From positions 7,193,501-7,257,500 of the forward strand of contig BSBM01000877.1 of NCBI GenBank assembly GCA_027924585.1: a DNA stretch of 64,000 nucleotides, written 5' to 3'. This DNA is from Larix kaempferi. Taxonomy: Eukaryota; Streptophyta; Pinopsida; Pinales; Pinaceae. A program made the translations under genes and the position numbers. The notes below the pieces were generated by a model. It did not search any database, was not told the DNA's origin, and saw only the letters and a program-made list of their open reading frames with translations. Of the stretch, positions 1-12,183 are shown one piece after another. Numbering within the stretch: position 1 is the first letter of the stretch; every line of letters begins with the position of its first letter.

Positions 1-2400
1 AGAGTGTGGCTCAGTCTTGCACAACTTGGGCGATAACATGAATAAGGTGATGCTATCGAGGATCCCAAGGTATTCATAAAAAACAACCCAAGGTACAAAC
101 CTATCCATGCGAATAAATGAGTTGATGTCAAACATGGGAGGTATCATTTGATTACTAGTCATTAATGTATACCGTTAACAAATGCGAGGGTGTCCACTAA
201 TAATGAAAATGGAACCCAAGGTACCTAGTACATCCAAGCAAGTGCGAATAAATGGTCTTGCCATCGAACACTTGAAGAATCTATCGGATAGGAGACATTG
301 ATGTATTCCCATCTATCCAATAGCGAGGGAAACTACCACTAATGACTGCAATCCCCAAGGTACTAATCGAAACTCTAAACTTCATTCCCATAGCACAATG
401 AGCTGAAGTCGATGGGAAGAAGTCCATTGGAAGGGAGGCCTTAAGGCATACTCCATCATCCAACACGAGGGACACTCAACAGGTATGAGCTGATTTGGAG
501 TAGAATTGATCACATGATGAAACATACTGACACCAAGGAATGGCCGACGCATGAGGTCAAGGAAACTGTAGAATGACCGACATAGGTTATATCCTTGAAC
601 AATGAGCATGACACAAGAGTGACTAAGGAAACTTTTAACATAAAGAGACCACGATGCAAATTTGCAATGTAGGAGACATTAACAGATTCTCCATATGATT
701 GGAAGACTAACCAAACGGAGGAGTAAGAACTTTGAGATCAGGTTTATCCTAAGGCCAACACTAGAACCCAACTTGTTTGATAGACTCAAAACAGGTGCTT
801 TGTTCAAGGAGATAGTTGACTTGTTGCCATCATATTGAAAGATATTTTAACATTCTTCCCTTCCCTTTCCTTTTTCATGTTTTAACAAGCTTGACAAAGA
901 ACTAAATCATGCTCGACGGTATTTTCATATTTAAGGAGTCTGAAAAACCTAGAAGAAAACTCCATACACCTATCCATGGATTTTAATATCAAGCCCGGAT
1001 TGGTCTATGCTCGGCGGTGTTTTCTTGCTTATAGAGTTGAAAAACTTAAACAGTCCTCTATCAACCATCTCGTGGATTTCACATCGATCCCGAGTAGGTG
1101 AATGCTCGCTTGGTGTTTTCACATTTCAAGAGTCTGAAAACCCTAAAGACAACTCCAAAGGTCCTTTTTCGTAAAGTTAGTCTCCTCCCTCGAAAAAGTG
1201 TAAAATAATGGAAGAAGAACTCTTCTAGCGCATACAAGAGTATACCTAGAGTATACCTTTTCCATAAGTTATCCACCAAGGCCTGGAAAAGGGTTAATTC
1301 TATACCTAAGTGGATGTCGGTTCAGTTATTTTAACGAGCCCGAAAAGACAACTATGCTTGGCAAACTTTTCCTATTTAAGGAGTTTGAAAAGGGCTTAAA
1401 AGAACTCCATAGGGATCTTTTCCGTAAATTTTTAACGAGCCCGAAAAAGTAAACTTGTGGCCTCCTTACTGTTCTTAACGAGCTCAAAGGAGATAGAAAA
1501 ATTCTCATAACTTCCTTACTATTTTTAACGAGATTGAAGTGAGGGTGGAAGAAATGCTCATAGCCTCACTGTTTTTAATGATCTCAAAGTGAGGGTGGAA
1601 GAAATGCTCGTAGCCTCCTTACTGTTGTTAATGAGCTTGAAGGAAAGGTGAAAGAATGCTCGTAACCTACTTACTGTTTTTAACGAGCTCGAAGTGACGG
1701 TGGAAGAAATGCTCGATATGGGAGGAGACGAGTGTCAGGGACATGCAAAACTAGCTCCAAGCTCATGGAACAAAGTTGTGCCTAATGCAAGGAACACAAG
1801 CAAGATAAGGACACTTAGGGTGTGTCTCCTCCAGGTAAAAAGTGTCAAATTACGAAGGCAAAATGATATAGGGCTTAGCGGAAATGAGATCAGAGATGGA
1901 GGCTTATACAACGAGCTAAAATCGTGGAAGCTGGCATCAGGCTCATTAGCGAAAGCAGGATCATAACAAATGCATATGCAACTTGAACACGAATATGGGA
2001 GCCTTATCAAGGATGGCCATAAATATATGAGGAAGAAATATATGAGGCTTCTTCTCAAAGTCATGGTAAATCTAAAAAGGCTCCCGAGCCTATGAGGAAA
2101 ACTCAGCATACGCACCAAAATGGCATAAGGGTGTTGACTAGGGTGACCCATGTTAGGTAGGCTCTGTTGTCGGATTGGTGCACAATGCATAAAGAGATGG
2201 ATAACACACCAATATCCAACAGGTTCGACCCTATGGAAAATTCGGATGGCAAAAGGTTCAAATGCAACATAACAGCAAGGAAGCCTAAACCTATATGCAA
2301 GGTTCCGAATATACCTGACATGGTCGCATAAGGTGTCGAAAAGGACCAGTAAGCAAGGATAAATCTAGCTAAGAATCCTGTCTCCAAGAAACATTAGTAC
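1..2400 (-). other. 3' non-coding region of E1
   Basis: This stretch follows the protease frame and has no conserved pol domain. Positions about 100-850 match 45060-45740, and 1860-2350 match parts of 46000-46400 and the reverse complement of 38900-39250, which mark the region between coding part and 3' LTR in related elements. Positions 1500-1700 hold a short degenerate tandem repeat of about 60 bp built on 'aacgagctcgaagtgagggtgg'-like units. A hydrophobic reading (2190 to 1735) has relatives at 39137-39442 (plus) and 45700-46250 (minus), but it is interrupted there. It may reflect only nucleotide homology, so I do not call it a gene. Confidence 0.6.
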
Positions 2401-2520
2401 CAAGATCATATCTAAAACATATGTAAAGAAAGACCCGATACAAGTCACTGTGGTAGAAATACTTTCAACCTCACTATCATCAACAATGAGCATAAACAAG
2501 GCAGAGTTTTCAGATGAAAA

Positions 2521-4698
2521 TTATATAGTACCCAATCCCGAGGACTTACAATCAACAAGATCGACTTCAGGATGAAGATCAAAGTTGAAGGACATGATGG
2601 AATCTGTAGAAACAAATTCATCATCATGGGAGTTGAAAATTCTAGAAGCAGAATCAAACTTGGCAGGAACACCAATTTGCGGATCTATAGGAGAGTCCAA
2701 CGACTCAACAGTAGGAAGATCAGACTTTAAAGTCAAATCGGGGTTGGACATAAGTGCGACTGGATCAACATCCAAATGAATGGCAGACTGTACTATGGAA
2801 TCTAGGAAAACTTCATCAGAAGGAAGTACATCATCCCAGATATAACACATATCTAAACATTCAAATGGAGGTGTCACTTGGTCAAAAGCTGGGACTAAGT
2901 CCTGAGAAGGTAAGAATGAACTCAGAGACTTCTTCTCAGTAGCAGTTGAAGTCAAGGAACAATATGCTACATAAGTCCCATGTGACATAGTAGTGCCTAA
3001 GGACGAGGGATCTGACTAGTCTACAGTTGGGTAATAAGGAGGATCAATGAATGCAAGCTGGTTGATAGTGACGATGCTTTTGTTATGAGGAAAATGCATC
3101 ACATGAAAGAGCGCAGACACCACAACATGCATAGCATAAACGTAATCATGCCCGAGGAACATATCAAAGTCCACAGGGTCCTTTAGAACCATAAAATCAA
3201 CGAAGACTATTTTTCCACCCAAAGTAACAGGTACCTGATGGAGGAATCTGATCGGTTCACTGGGTCTTCTATCGAAGTTCAATGGCCAATTAATAGCTGA
3301 AATAACATTAGGGAAACCCTAATATCTCCAAGCATAAGCGGATAAGATACTAACAGAAGCTCCTTCATCTACAATGCATCGATCAACCGTGTGGTTCCCG
3401 ATATCAACCTTTATCTGGAAAGGTGTCGAAGAAGGAAGACGAGGTTCGGCTAGACTATTCCAATCAAAGGAAATGATCCTAGGGCTTGGTAGGGGTTCAC
3501 ATGACACAGATGAAGTGCCCCCTTTTTCAGGAACATCCAAACTGGTAATGTAGAAGACTTCCGGGACAGGTGCATCAATCTCCAAAGGACTGATGGGATC
3601 GATCGAAGATTGCATTGATTCGATCACTTCACTCTCCGAAGGAAGAGTGGGGTCGAACAAAGATTACATTGGTTCAACCACTTTATCAACCAAATGTTGA
3701 TCTGACTGTAGGGAATCTATAGACAACTCAGGAGAAGAAATTCCTTCAGATGTGGACCACACTCTTCGTGCCTCTAGAATGGCAGGGCATCGGTGAGTAA
3801 GGTGATCTCCCTTACAAAGTTTACAAGGGAAATTTGGTTTCTGTCCTATTGGTTTAGACTCCTTTACAACGTTAGTACTCTCAGCATGACTAGCATTGGC
3901 TGACATCTTGCCCCCAGCATGACTAGCAGTGGTTGGCTGCTCAAAAGCAGAAGACTTTTGAACTAAGGACCACACTTTTTGCACTTCTGGAAGTACAAGG
4001 CACAATTAAGTGAGATGGTCTCCCTCGCAAAACTTGCAAGGGAACTTATACTTCTGTTTATTGGGTTTGTCGACAATGTCAACTCCCTCAGCATGACTTG
4101 CAGTGGCTGATTCAGTGTCTCCAGTATGACTCACAGGAACTAATGACTTGTTATTAATATGACTAGCAGTGATAAATGACATGTCCTCAACATGACTAAC
4201 AGTGGTTGAAGACAAACTTTCAGTGTGATTTTCAGTGACTAAAATTTTTCTCCCAGCATGACCTCCAGAGGCTGGGTAGGTGCCCCCTGCATGATTTGCA
4301 AAGGCAGGGTGCTTGCCCCCAGCATGACTTACAATGGCTGGGTTTCTACCCCCTTGTTTTGGCATCCTCTTCCTATTCTTCCTTTGTCTATTCCTTTTAG
4401 ACTGCTGGTTACTAGGATTGCTACTTTCGCCACATGAGGTAGAAGGAGGAGGAGAATATGTTACTGGCAAAGAAGGCATAGGGTTCTAATGCTCTTGATT
4501 TGAGGTGATTACAAGAGAAGCGTTAGGATCATGCAAGGCATTTGGAGTGGAAAACAACCAAACCAGTAGCCCTATAGTGAATCCAGGAAGATTCAAAGTA
4601 GCCATTAAGGGAGTACCAATGTTTCCAATAAATGGAACAGCACAAGGATCCCCCGGAACAGGGGTACCTTGATTGGCGCTCACCGGAATGCTAGACAT
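2521..4698 (-). pseudogene. gag-protease of E1 (no capsid domain)
   Basis: One frame of about 726 codons, broken only by stops near 4483, 4003, 3661, 3316 and 2989 and with no frameshift. In order it has a short N-terminus, a basic patch (QRKNRKR), eight 11-residue His repeats, a zinc-knuckle unit (CKFCEGDH), a second knuckle (CKLCKGDHLTHRC), a protease with VDEGAS as active-site motif, the conserved 'HFPHNKSIVTINQL' region, and an acidic spacer. The knuckles are short: C-x2-C-x3-H-x4-C. The major capsid domain seen in F (50530-51000) is missing. Gag normally packages element RNA, and the protease cuts the polyprotein. The stops sit mostly where Gln codons would be expected. Confidence 0.8.
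4072..4335 (-). repeat. 33-bp coding minisatellite (11-residue His repeat)
   Basis: Eight consecutive units of exactly 11 codons, each with His at position 4 (pattern xxSHxGxxxxx, for example IVSHAGGKHPA, TASHAEGVDIV). Two more units occur after the first knuckle at about 3860-3925. The unit is gag-encoded and lies just before the zinc knuckle. Confidence 0.85.
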
Positions 4699-6769
4699 AG
4701 TTTCCTGCTCAAATGAGCAAGAAGTTCTCTAAGGAAAACTAAGACAAGTAGCACAAAGAGCACACCACTAAAAAGGTCCTAAGTAAGTCAAACCAGGCAA
4801 ACAGATTCCTTCCGGAGAAGAGTCTGGGATGAAGAGGACCCAGAACAGATCAATGAAGGAAGAAGGACAGTTACTCGGGGCCCACAATACAATGACTAAG
4901 GGTGGAAGCATTGGAATCACCCAACCGCCCTCCCAAAGACCTGCAAGGGATTTCCTCCCACGTCTGTCCTAGGTACAACAGATATAACCCTCCGCCGTCA
5001 GCTGTGTATGATCCTATGGTCAGATACTAAGGATACCACCACACTGAAAACTCCTGGGGGAACAGTCCTTGGTCGAGTCAGAAGGTGTAGGTAGGGTAAC
5101 TGAGCCCGAAACTCAAAAGAGTCCTCAAACGTGATCCGATCCTAGTATATGCTCGAAACAGAAAGTAGGAGGTTTATTCCCAACAATCTGATCTCACAAG
5201 ACCTACTGCATAGATCCCAGGAAAGTTTTGAATGAGATGGGTGTACCTGTGATAGTCGAACTACGATTTTTGCGTAATGTGTGATCTTGGGTGGTTTAAG
5301 GTGTTTTAAACCCAAGATCCTAACCAATACTAGTTGGTGAATAGTGTAACCTAGAAAAGAAAATGTTACTAGTACATTTTATTAAGGTTCATTTTAAAGG
5401 TTACTTGCTTACTCAAAAAGGTAGTGGGTGTGTGAGAGTGGTTAAATTAGAGATAGACTACTGAAATGAAATGTTTACCACTAAACAAATCTTTTCTTTT
5501 CAATGCAAGTCCCAAAGATACAATCTAGAATGCATATGCAAATGCAATTTTTAGTCTTTTCGAATGCAAAAAGGTAAAAATAAAGTCTAAATGTACAAAA
5601 TTAAACTCAAAACCTAAGAATGCAGCTACTCAAACAAATAAGTATGCAAAAGAAAATTTCTTCTTTTTGATGCAAAGCACTCTTAAATCCTTTAAGCCAC
5701 TTGCAAGGTACTCTACTCAGAAAATAAATAATTTTTTTTTATGCTTTTCAAAGGTGAGAAAAAAACTAGAAATGAAAGTAACCTACGATCAAAGCAAAAG
5801 CAAAGAACTTTCAGGCTTCCTTATTGAAACAGTAAAAGCTACCAATATGACTTTCAGATTCTCATTGATGTAAGCATGCCAACCATTGGGAAAAGCATAC
5901 GAAACCTACTTTTAGACCCAAAAAAAGCAAATGAACTACAAAGAAGTATGGTTTGGTAAAGTCAGGTCTGCACATAAACAATGCAGTCAAGGTCCTGAAC
6001 AACAGCAAAGACACTTGAGCTTTCACTACAAAAAGAAAACTAAAAGCATAAGGGAGGATAAGAAACCAATCTAAAGAGAAATTTCACTCAAATAGATACA
6101 AACAGGGTCAAGTAGACTCAGTAGATTTCAAATCTAGTGGAAATGGAGCAAGCACATTCAGTCAGACTCAAATTAGGGTACAAAACACCAAATTGGTCCA
6201 CAACCCCCCAACTTGGGTCAACATGCGCCAAAAAATTTCCAAACAAACCCAAATTGATCAAAGAAGGTCCAAATCATGAACATAGGATCAATACAAGGAT
6301 AGGAGACCACTTATAGTGGTTTAACTTAGACCTAGGGTCATCAGGGACCCAAAAAAATGCAGCCACAGCCCCCCGAAAACATATCAAAACTCAAAAACTC
6401 AGTTTCAGGAGAAAAACGCTACTGTGCAGAGATAAACTAGTGTTTTTTTGGAGAAAAAGCTACTGTGCAGAGATAAACCAGTGTTTTTTTTGGAGAAAAA
6501 AGCTATTGTGTTAAGCAAAAGCAACGTTTTTTAGGAGAAAAAAGCTACTGTGTTAAGCAAAAGCAACGTTTTTCTGGGAAAAGTTGAAAAAATGGGGCTA
6601 AAACCCCACACACCTAAGCCAGTAAGGGTTTGTAAAGGCTAGGAAGGGTCTGTAAGAGCCAAGGAGGGTCCAACAGAGCCTAATAACTGATTCTAATCAA
6701 TAAAATGAACAAAGACCTTCAAACAATAACTGAGGAAATGACCTTGGATACCCCTAAGCAGATAGGATT
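4699..6769 (-). other. Leader (5' UTR) of E1
   Basis: About 2.07 kb between the primer site and the first gag codon. No open frame of conserved sequence is visible. It contains the 42-bp hairpin repeat array at 6408-6575 and AT-rich tracts around 5500-5760. Long leaders are common in Tat-clade elements, and this one could hold packaging signals, which is inference. Confidence 0.55.
6408..6575 (-). repeat. Four 42-bp tandem repeats with hairpin potential
   Basis: Units begin at 6408, 6450, 6492 and 6534, exactly 42 bp apart, each starting GGAGAAAAA. Within a unit the start (aaaaacgct) can pair with the end (agtgttttt or caacgttttt), giving an imperfect hairpin. Two related hairpins lie in the E1 LTR at about 7490-7556. 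Confidence 0.85.
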
Positions 6770-6787
6770 TCCTCAGCGGAGTCACCA
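6770..6787 (-). other. Primer binding site of E1
   Basis: On the minus strand the sequence TGGTGACTCCGCTGAGGA starts 3 nt (GAC) after the LTR end. This resembles primer sites that follow the 5' LTR in plant Tat-type Ty3/gypsy elements and fixes the LTR boundary and element orientation. Confidence 0.75.
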
Positions 6788-6790
6788 GTC

Positions 6791-7781
6791 TGTTGTGAGG
6801 GAAATACACCTATAGTTCAGGGGAGAAACTACCAACTTCAGGTATGAAAGATAGACATACAATTGTTTTGCAAGTACAACTAGTAAGAAAAAATATTTAA
6901 GGTTAGAAAGATGAGTACCTTATTAAGAAGGTTGATCCCAGCCTTCTTCTTCCTCGCTTTTCAATGCTATTTAGTATCGCAATGCCCACACCTGCAAAAC
7001 AACTTCATACCTTTCTCAAATACATTTGACTACATATATAAGATTGATATTCATAACAGAAAAAGACATCAAAGTATGAACAAACTGTAATCAAATCTGA
7101 GACACACATAAGTAAGTCATATTCGGAAAGGGAAGAACATCTGATCTTTATTAATGAATGAAGCAAGTACATAAAATTATACCTTCCTTCAAGCTTGGCA
7201 CTTCACGAAACCTAGATTCAAGGTCTCTTGCTTATGTTCTCCAAGGATCCCAATCTCTAACCAGCTGTGCTAGGGTTTATCAGAAACTGAGGCACAAGAG
7301 AGTGGGATGAGGGTCTCCATCCCTCCAGCATAACATTGTTATGGGCTTGGTCCCTTCTCATGGCCCTTCTACCTTCCTTATATAGTCAATGAAGGAGAGG
7401 AAAAGCAGTTATAACCGATCAGGAAGTTCCCCAACTAACTCAATTTCAACCAAAATTCGAGATTTTGACTGCTTCAGGAAAAAACTCTACTTTTATGAAG
7501 TAGAGTAGAGTTTTTCAAGGGAAAAAACGCTACTCTTGCATAGGATACCAGCGTTTTTGTGTAAAAATGGCCAAAAACAGGGTTTTCTAATGATTTTCAG
7601 GAGGTGGTTTGGTCTGGAAAAGTGTTCCTAAGGGTTATAACCATCAAATGGGCCAAGAGTGAGGTAATTTCAACCATATTCAGTGTCCCTAATGACCCTT
7701 TAATCCAAAAGTGTCCTGTTGTGTGACTAAACTTGATCTCAAGAAGTGTCGTCATGCGACCAAGCGATGCAAGTGTCGTCA
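6791..7781 (-). mobile_element. 5' LTR of E1
   Basis: On the plus strand it starts TGTTGTGAGG next to the primer site; on the minus strand it probably begins TGACGACACTTG at 7781. It has a TATA box (TATATAAGG on the minus strand near 7380) and a possible AATAAA near 7155, in the order expected for U3-R-U5. U3 also contains two hairpin units related to the leader repeats (7490-7556). The right boundary is less certain than the left. Confidence 0.65.
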
Positions 7782-7789
7782 TGGATGGA

Positions 7790-8475
7790 GAAGAGTCATT
7801 TTAAGCTATAACAATGACCAAGCTCAATGCTCATTTGATGTAATAAAGAAATCTTTGGTCTCAGCCCTGGTACTTAGTCCACCAAACTATTATAGAGAAT
7901 TTTTGCTATATTTAGCAGCATCTAGTTCCACCATAGGAATGGTATTGGCACAAGAAGATGAATCATCACAAGAGCATGTTATTTACTATCTTAGTAAGGG
8001 CCTTGCAAGTCCCGAATTGAGATATTCCCAGGTTGAGAAGTTGTCCTTGGCAGTAGTTCATGTTGTCCAAAGACTTAGACATTATATACTTCCAATAAAA
8101 ATGACCATAGTGGCTGAAATGAACCCCATGAAAGACATTCTGTCCTGGCATATCATTGGTGGCAAATATTCAAAATGGATAGTAATTTTTCAAGAATTCG
8201 ATCTCGAGTTCAAAAATGCTAAAGCCAAAAAATTGTTGGCATTTGTTGAACTAATGTCTGAGTTATCCTGTGAGAAAGAGGTTACTATATCTATTGAATC
8301 TTGGGCAAATGAACATGTATTTCTCATCACAACATCAAATCCTTGGTATGGAACATTTATCACATATCTCCAAACCCAAAGGATTGATCCTCAGTTTTGT
8401 AGCATTGAACGACATCACATTTGGCACCAAGCACAAAGATACCTCATCTTAGGGGATACTTTGTACTGTCGATGA
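7790..8475 (+). pseudogene. RNase H domain of P1 pol
   Basis: An open frame covers the end of the RT connection and the RNase H: FDVIKKSLVSALVLSPP, YLAASSSTIGMVLAQED, HVIYYLSKGL, LRYSQVEKLSLAVV and the tail 'WIVIFQEFDLEFKNAK'. This is the usual Ty3/gypsy RNase H that degrades the RNA strand during reverse transcription. It aligns with 54000-54450 in element F. RT is missing because E1 lies to the left. It ends at a TGA at 8473. Confidence 0.8.
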
Positions 8476-9589
8476 GTAGACATGATCTTAAGGCGTTGTT
8501 TAGTACACGAGAAACTGTACAAGTTCTAAATGATTTACATGCTAGGGCATGTGGTGGTCATCTTTCTGGGTTGGCAAATTCCCAGAAAATCTTGCGTGCA
8601 TGATAATTTTGGCCTACAATATTCAAACATTGCATCAATGCGGTTAAAAAGTGTCACCCTTTCCAAATCTACACAAGAAAAATGTGCGCACATCCTACTC
8701 CATTACACCCTGTAGTAACCGTGGGTCCATTTTCAAAATGGGCCATTGATTTTATGAATAGCAACCCGCCTTTAGCTGATGGCCACCACTACATCATCGT
8801 AGCAGTGGACTACTTCACCAAGTGGGTTGAGGCGATGCCTACATTCAACTGTACGGGTAAAAATCTAGCATATTTTCTATTCAATTACGTGATAGCAAGG
8901 TTTGGTGTACCCAAAGAGATTACTATTGATGACATAAGTCATTTTAGGAATTCCTTTATGGATGAAATTACCAACAGGTTAGGATTGCGTCAGGACTTTT
9001 CCTCGCCATATTACCCTCAAGCTAACTGACAAGTCGAAGCCATCAACAAGGTTTTGAAAACTATGTTGCATAGGACGATTGATAAGAACAGAACTAACTG
9101 GCACTTAATGTTTTTTACCGCTCTTTGGGATTACCATACCATTGCTAAAACCGCAACCGGATTCACTCATTTCCAATTGGTTTATGGAGAGGAGTCTTTG
9201 TTTCCTATTGAATGTGAAATCCCATCATTAATAATAGCAGTCGAACTCCTACCTATTACTTCTGCAGAAGAAGAAAGGATTCTCCGTCACCATTATCTTG
9301 ATGAAAGTAGAAGGGAAGCTTCTTTAAATGTGGAAGCACACAAGGAAAGGGTTAAAATGCAATATGACAAGTCTACCCATCCCCAAGTCTTTTCTGAAAG
9401 AGATCTGGTTTTAGTTTATGACCAAAACCAAGACAAAATAGGAGAAGGGAAATTTGTACAAAAATGGTTTGGCCCACTTGTAATCAAAACTGTGTTAAAT
9501 AGAGGAGCTTATCGATTAATCAATTATGATGGGGAACCTATGTCAGAGATCACAAATGGTCTCTATCTGAAGAAATACTTCGTGTAGGC
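8476..9589 (+). pseudogene. Integrase of P1
   Basis: The N-terminal zinc-binding part is visible in fragments (LHARACGGHLSGLANSQ near 8540). From 8682 the core reads in one frame: WAIDFM (first Asp), ITIDDISHF (second Asp), then QVEAINK (Glu) just after a TGA at about 9027. The C-terminal part continues to 9587 with GEGKFVQKWFGPLVI and NGLYLKKYFV. It would have inserted cDNA into the genome. Two frame changes before 8682 and one internal stop make it non-functional as it stands. The best match in the window is the integrase of F (54800-55748). Confidence 0.85.
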
Positions 9590-9699
9590 ACTGATGCCTT
9601 GCAACACTTGTTGTATTATGTTGTATTCTTTGTATAAAATTTTGTACATTAGTTATTTCAGGAACACACTTATCTTGCTTGGGATTGTCACTTTGGAAA

Positions 9700-9801
9700 A
9701 TGGCATAAGAAACCTTCACATATTTGGGATATGCAGATGGTGCCAGCTGTAGTTCTCGGAACATTGCTTCCACCACATGGGTGATTTTCACACCTAACTA
9801 C
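9700..9801 (+). pseudogene. aRNH of P1, N-terminal fragment
   Basis: The frame from ATG 9700 has an early TAA, then 'TFTYLGYADGASCSSRN' and TTWVIFTP. This matches the start of the intact F homologue at 55861 (TFLGFVDGSS, AAWVIFSP) and carries the first catalytic Asp (ADG). The frame is cut by E2 directly after the Asn-Tyr codons. The rest resumes at 13002. Confidence 0.8.
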
Positions 9802-10612
9802 TGTTAGGATATTCCTATACTCCATCCTAGTCCTAGCAACATTTTCATTATTTGCATTTTCAGTCATGCATGCACTTTTAGGGTTTACATGCATTATTTA
9901 GGGTTTGCATGCATCTCAGTCATCAGTCCAGCACCTAGCCCTCAGTTAGCCAGCCCCCGGGAGCTTCTCTCAGATCATTTTTAGCCCTCCTAGTGCTTAG
10001 TGTGCCCCTTCATGCAATTGCATGCATCTCATGCGCCCTCTCTCACCTACCACTCAATTGCACTTCAGTTAATTGAGTTATCATCAGTTCTTTCCTTGAT
10101 TTAAGGCTAGACTGACTCTCGATTGACTGTATCACTCCGATGGATCTCCAGTGAGACCAGACTGCCCATTCTGACTCCAATTAGATCCTCATGCGCCCTC
10201 CACTGAGCCTCCTTCATTCAGTTACACTCAGTTACACCTACCACACTCAGTTAGACTCATTTTGACTGATGGTTGACAGTAACTTAAGCATTGATGACTC
10301 CACTGATGATGAGATAGACTACTAGTTGTGCTTTGATGACACTCCAGTGATCCTTTGATCACTCCATGAAGGCTAATTCGAATTGCCACCTTAGGCATTT
10401 GAATCCTCATGCATTGTACTATTTATTTATCCATAGTGTGATTAATTAATTAGTGTGTGTGAAGTATTTTTGCTTCTATCCAAGTTCTACTGTGTTATTA
10501 TTATGTTGCTCATTATACTGCATTGACCACTCTTCTTCTATTTTCTTGCTTAATCAATTACTTTCTTGTGAGGTATACATCATCTCTTAGATCTGCTATG
10601 AGAATTTTCACA
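9802..10612 (+). mobile_element. 5' LTR of E2
   Basis: Begins TGTTAGGATATTCC and ends TTTTCACA, next to the primer site. It is nearly identical to 12201-13001 apart from small indels, so the insertion is old but still well preserved. Confidence 0.9.
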
Positions 10613-10624
10613 TGGTATCAGAGC
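10613..10624 (+). other. Primer binding site of E2 (initiator tRNA-Met type)
   Basis: TGGTATCAGAGC directly follows the LTR. This is the standard Ty1/copia primer site of plants. Confidence 0.9.
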
Positions 10625-10789
10625 ATGTTGAGAGTATTGTTTATCTCCATTCCTCAGAGCTTTTTGCAGGTTATTATCAAGATTTCGAGTGCATCAGTTT
10701 CTTCATTTTTACAGTAGTAGCAGTTGCAGATATTCTCTATTGTTTTTGCAGGTCTTCTACAACTTCAATGTATTCAGAATAAATATATC

Positions 10790-12015
10790 CTCTTTCTCCA
10801 TTCAACCATGATCCTCGTTTTCCATTCAACTATGATGAATGGAAACCACTGATGATAGCACATTTGAAGAAAAATGGTCTCTTTGATCATTGTTTTGAAA
10901 GAGAGTTCAAATCCTCTGAAGAAGAGAATGACTAGTTAGATGAAGGTGGAAGAGCTATTGTAGCCATGATGTTTTCTATGCCTCAATTCATGTTAGATGA
11001 CCTCTCTAATATTTCATCACCAAAAGAGCTATGGGCTCACCTGGATGTAATATTTGGCAGACAGAATGAAGGAATTGGTCCAAACCCCTTCAAGAGAAAG
11101 CAAAGTGATGCATTCGCCCTCCTTGATGATCTCATTGATCATGAACCAGTATCAAACACATCTCATATTGAAGTTGTCCACAAAGAAGAAGAACTTGTAG
11201 ATTCTACACTCATGCTCCAAATTTCTTCTACTTCGAATTCTGTGCCAGCTCACACTCTAGATATTGTAGAAGGTCAATCCTCTCTTGCACTAGAGTCTGT
11301 TGGTCTGCATCATGATCTATTGAATGTTTTGAAGGTCAAATCAACTGTTGGAGGTAATGCATTCTCTCTCCTCAAGCAATCACCTCTTATTTACTACTAT
11401 ATGATCATTATTCCATGCTTTCAGAAGGTTATTGAAGAATATGGCCATTGCCATTCACTTGGGATAATTTCTCATGCACATCATGGTTTTGATCTCATCC
11501 CTGCTGGTTCAAAGGAGATCTCAAGAAACCATGGCTATTCACTTGGGATAATTTCTCATGCACTTACTGGTTTTGATCTCACCTCTTATGGTTCAAAGGA
11601 GATCTCAAGAAACCATGATTCAAGTCTTGGATCTAATTTGGATTCTAAGCAATCACTACTTGGGATAATTTCTCATGCATATGATAGTTTTTATCTCACC
11701 CCTGCTGGTTCAAAGGAGATCTCAAGAAACTATTCTTCAAGTCTTAAATCTGATTTGGATTTCAAGCAATCATTATTATTTGATGGTTCTTTTTGGCATA
11801 ATCTCACCCATGATGGTTCAAAGGAGAAGACAAAAGACTATTTGCACATTCATAGATTTGATCCTACCTTAGCTGATTCGAATCACAGGTTCAAGGATCA
11901 TCCTCATACTTTTGGATTTTTTCTCATCACATTCGATCTGAAGAGCAAGTACAATCACATGCTTTCTAAGCATGATCCACTTCTTCCCAAGAAGAAGATA
12001 CCTCCAGACATATGA
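10790..12015 (+). CDS. gag-like ORF of E2 with tandem repeats
   Basis: The frame starts around 10790 with FNYDEWKPLMIAHLKKNGLF, like the N-terminus of copia gag (DUF4219/UBN2 type). It has a TAG at about 10933 and then runs 349 codons from ATG 10966. After PKELWAHLDVIFGRQNE it leaves the copia pattern. Residues about 164-290 hold three full repeats of 'SLGIISHAxxGFDL...GSKEISRN' (starts near 11455, 11536, 11657) and a fourth degenerate one. No zinc knuckle, protease or pol motif follows. The repeat part matches nothing I recognise. It may be a truncated gag fused to new sequence, perhaps for RNA binding, which is inference. Confidence 0.65.
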
Positions 12016-12183
12016 CCAAGCATCACACCTGCTTGAGTTTGGAGCATTTATTTTTGTGTGTTCCTTACAGTCTATTTTGAGGGGGGGTATTTTTACCACG
12101 AGGTTTTTTCCATTTCCTCGGTTTATTGACTGTTATTATTCATTGTATTGGGTGACCTTTGGTCTTATTTACCACGGCCTAGG

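Larger units (their letters stand above)
1..7781 (-). mobile_element. E1: Tat-like gag/protease retrotransposon, no pol
   Basis: Read on the minus strand, this is a 5' LTR (6791-7781), a primer site (6770-6787), a 2.1 kb leader, one gag-protease frame (4698 to 2521) and a 3' region running off the left edge. No reverse transcriptase, RNase H or integrase follows the protease. The 3' region at about 1-2400 resembles 44640-46480 and 38880-39250, which are the 3' regions of elements F and E4, so E1 joins the same group. The right end abuts the truncated pol of P1, so E1 probably inserted into P1. The target duplication cannot be checked because the left end is outside the window. Confidence 0.75.

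Noticed and set aside
1735-2190. Hydrophobic minus-strand reading as an env-like gene
   Set aside because: Relatives at 39137-39442 and 45700-46250 are interrupted, and similarity extends equally into clearly non-coding sequence.
6408-6575. 42-bp repeats as a CRISPR array
   Set aside because: Units are contiguous with no unique spacers.
10613-10624. tRNA gene near TGGTATCAGAGC
   Set aside because: It is only the complement of a tRNA 3' end next to an LTR; there is no cloverleaf.
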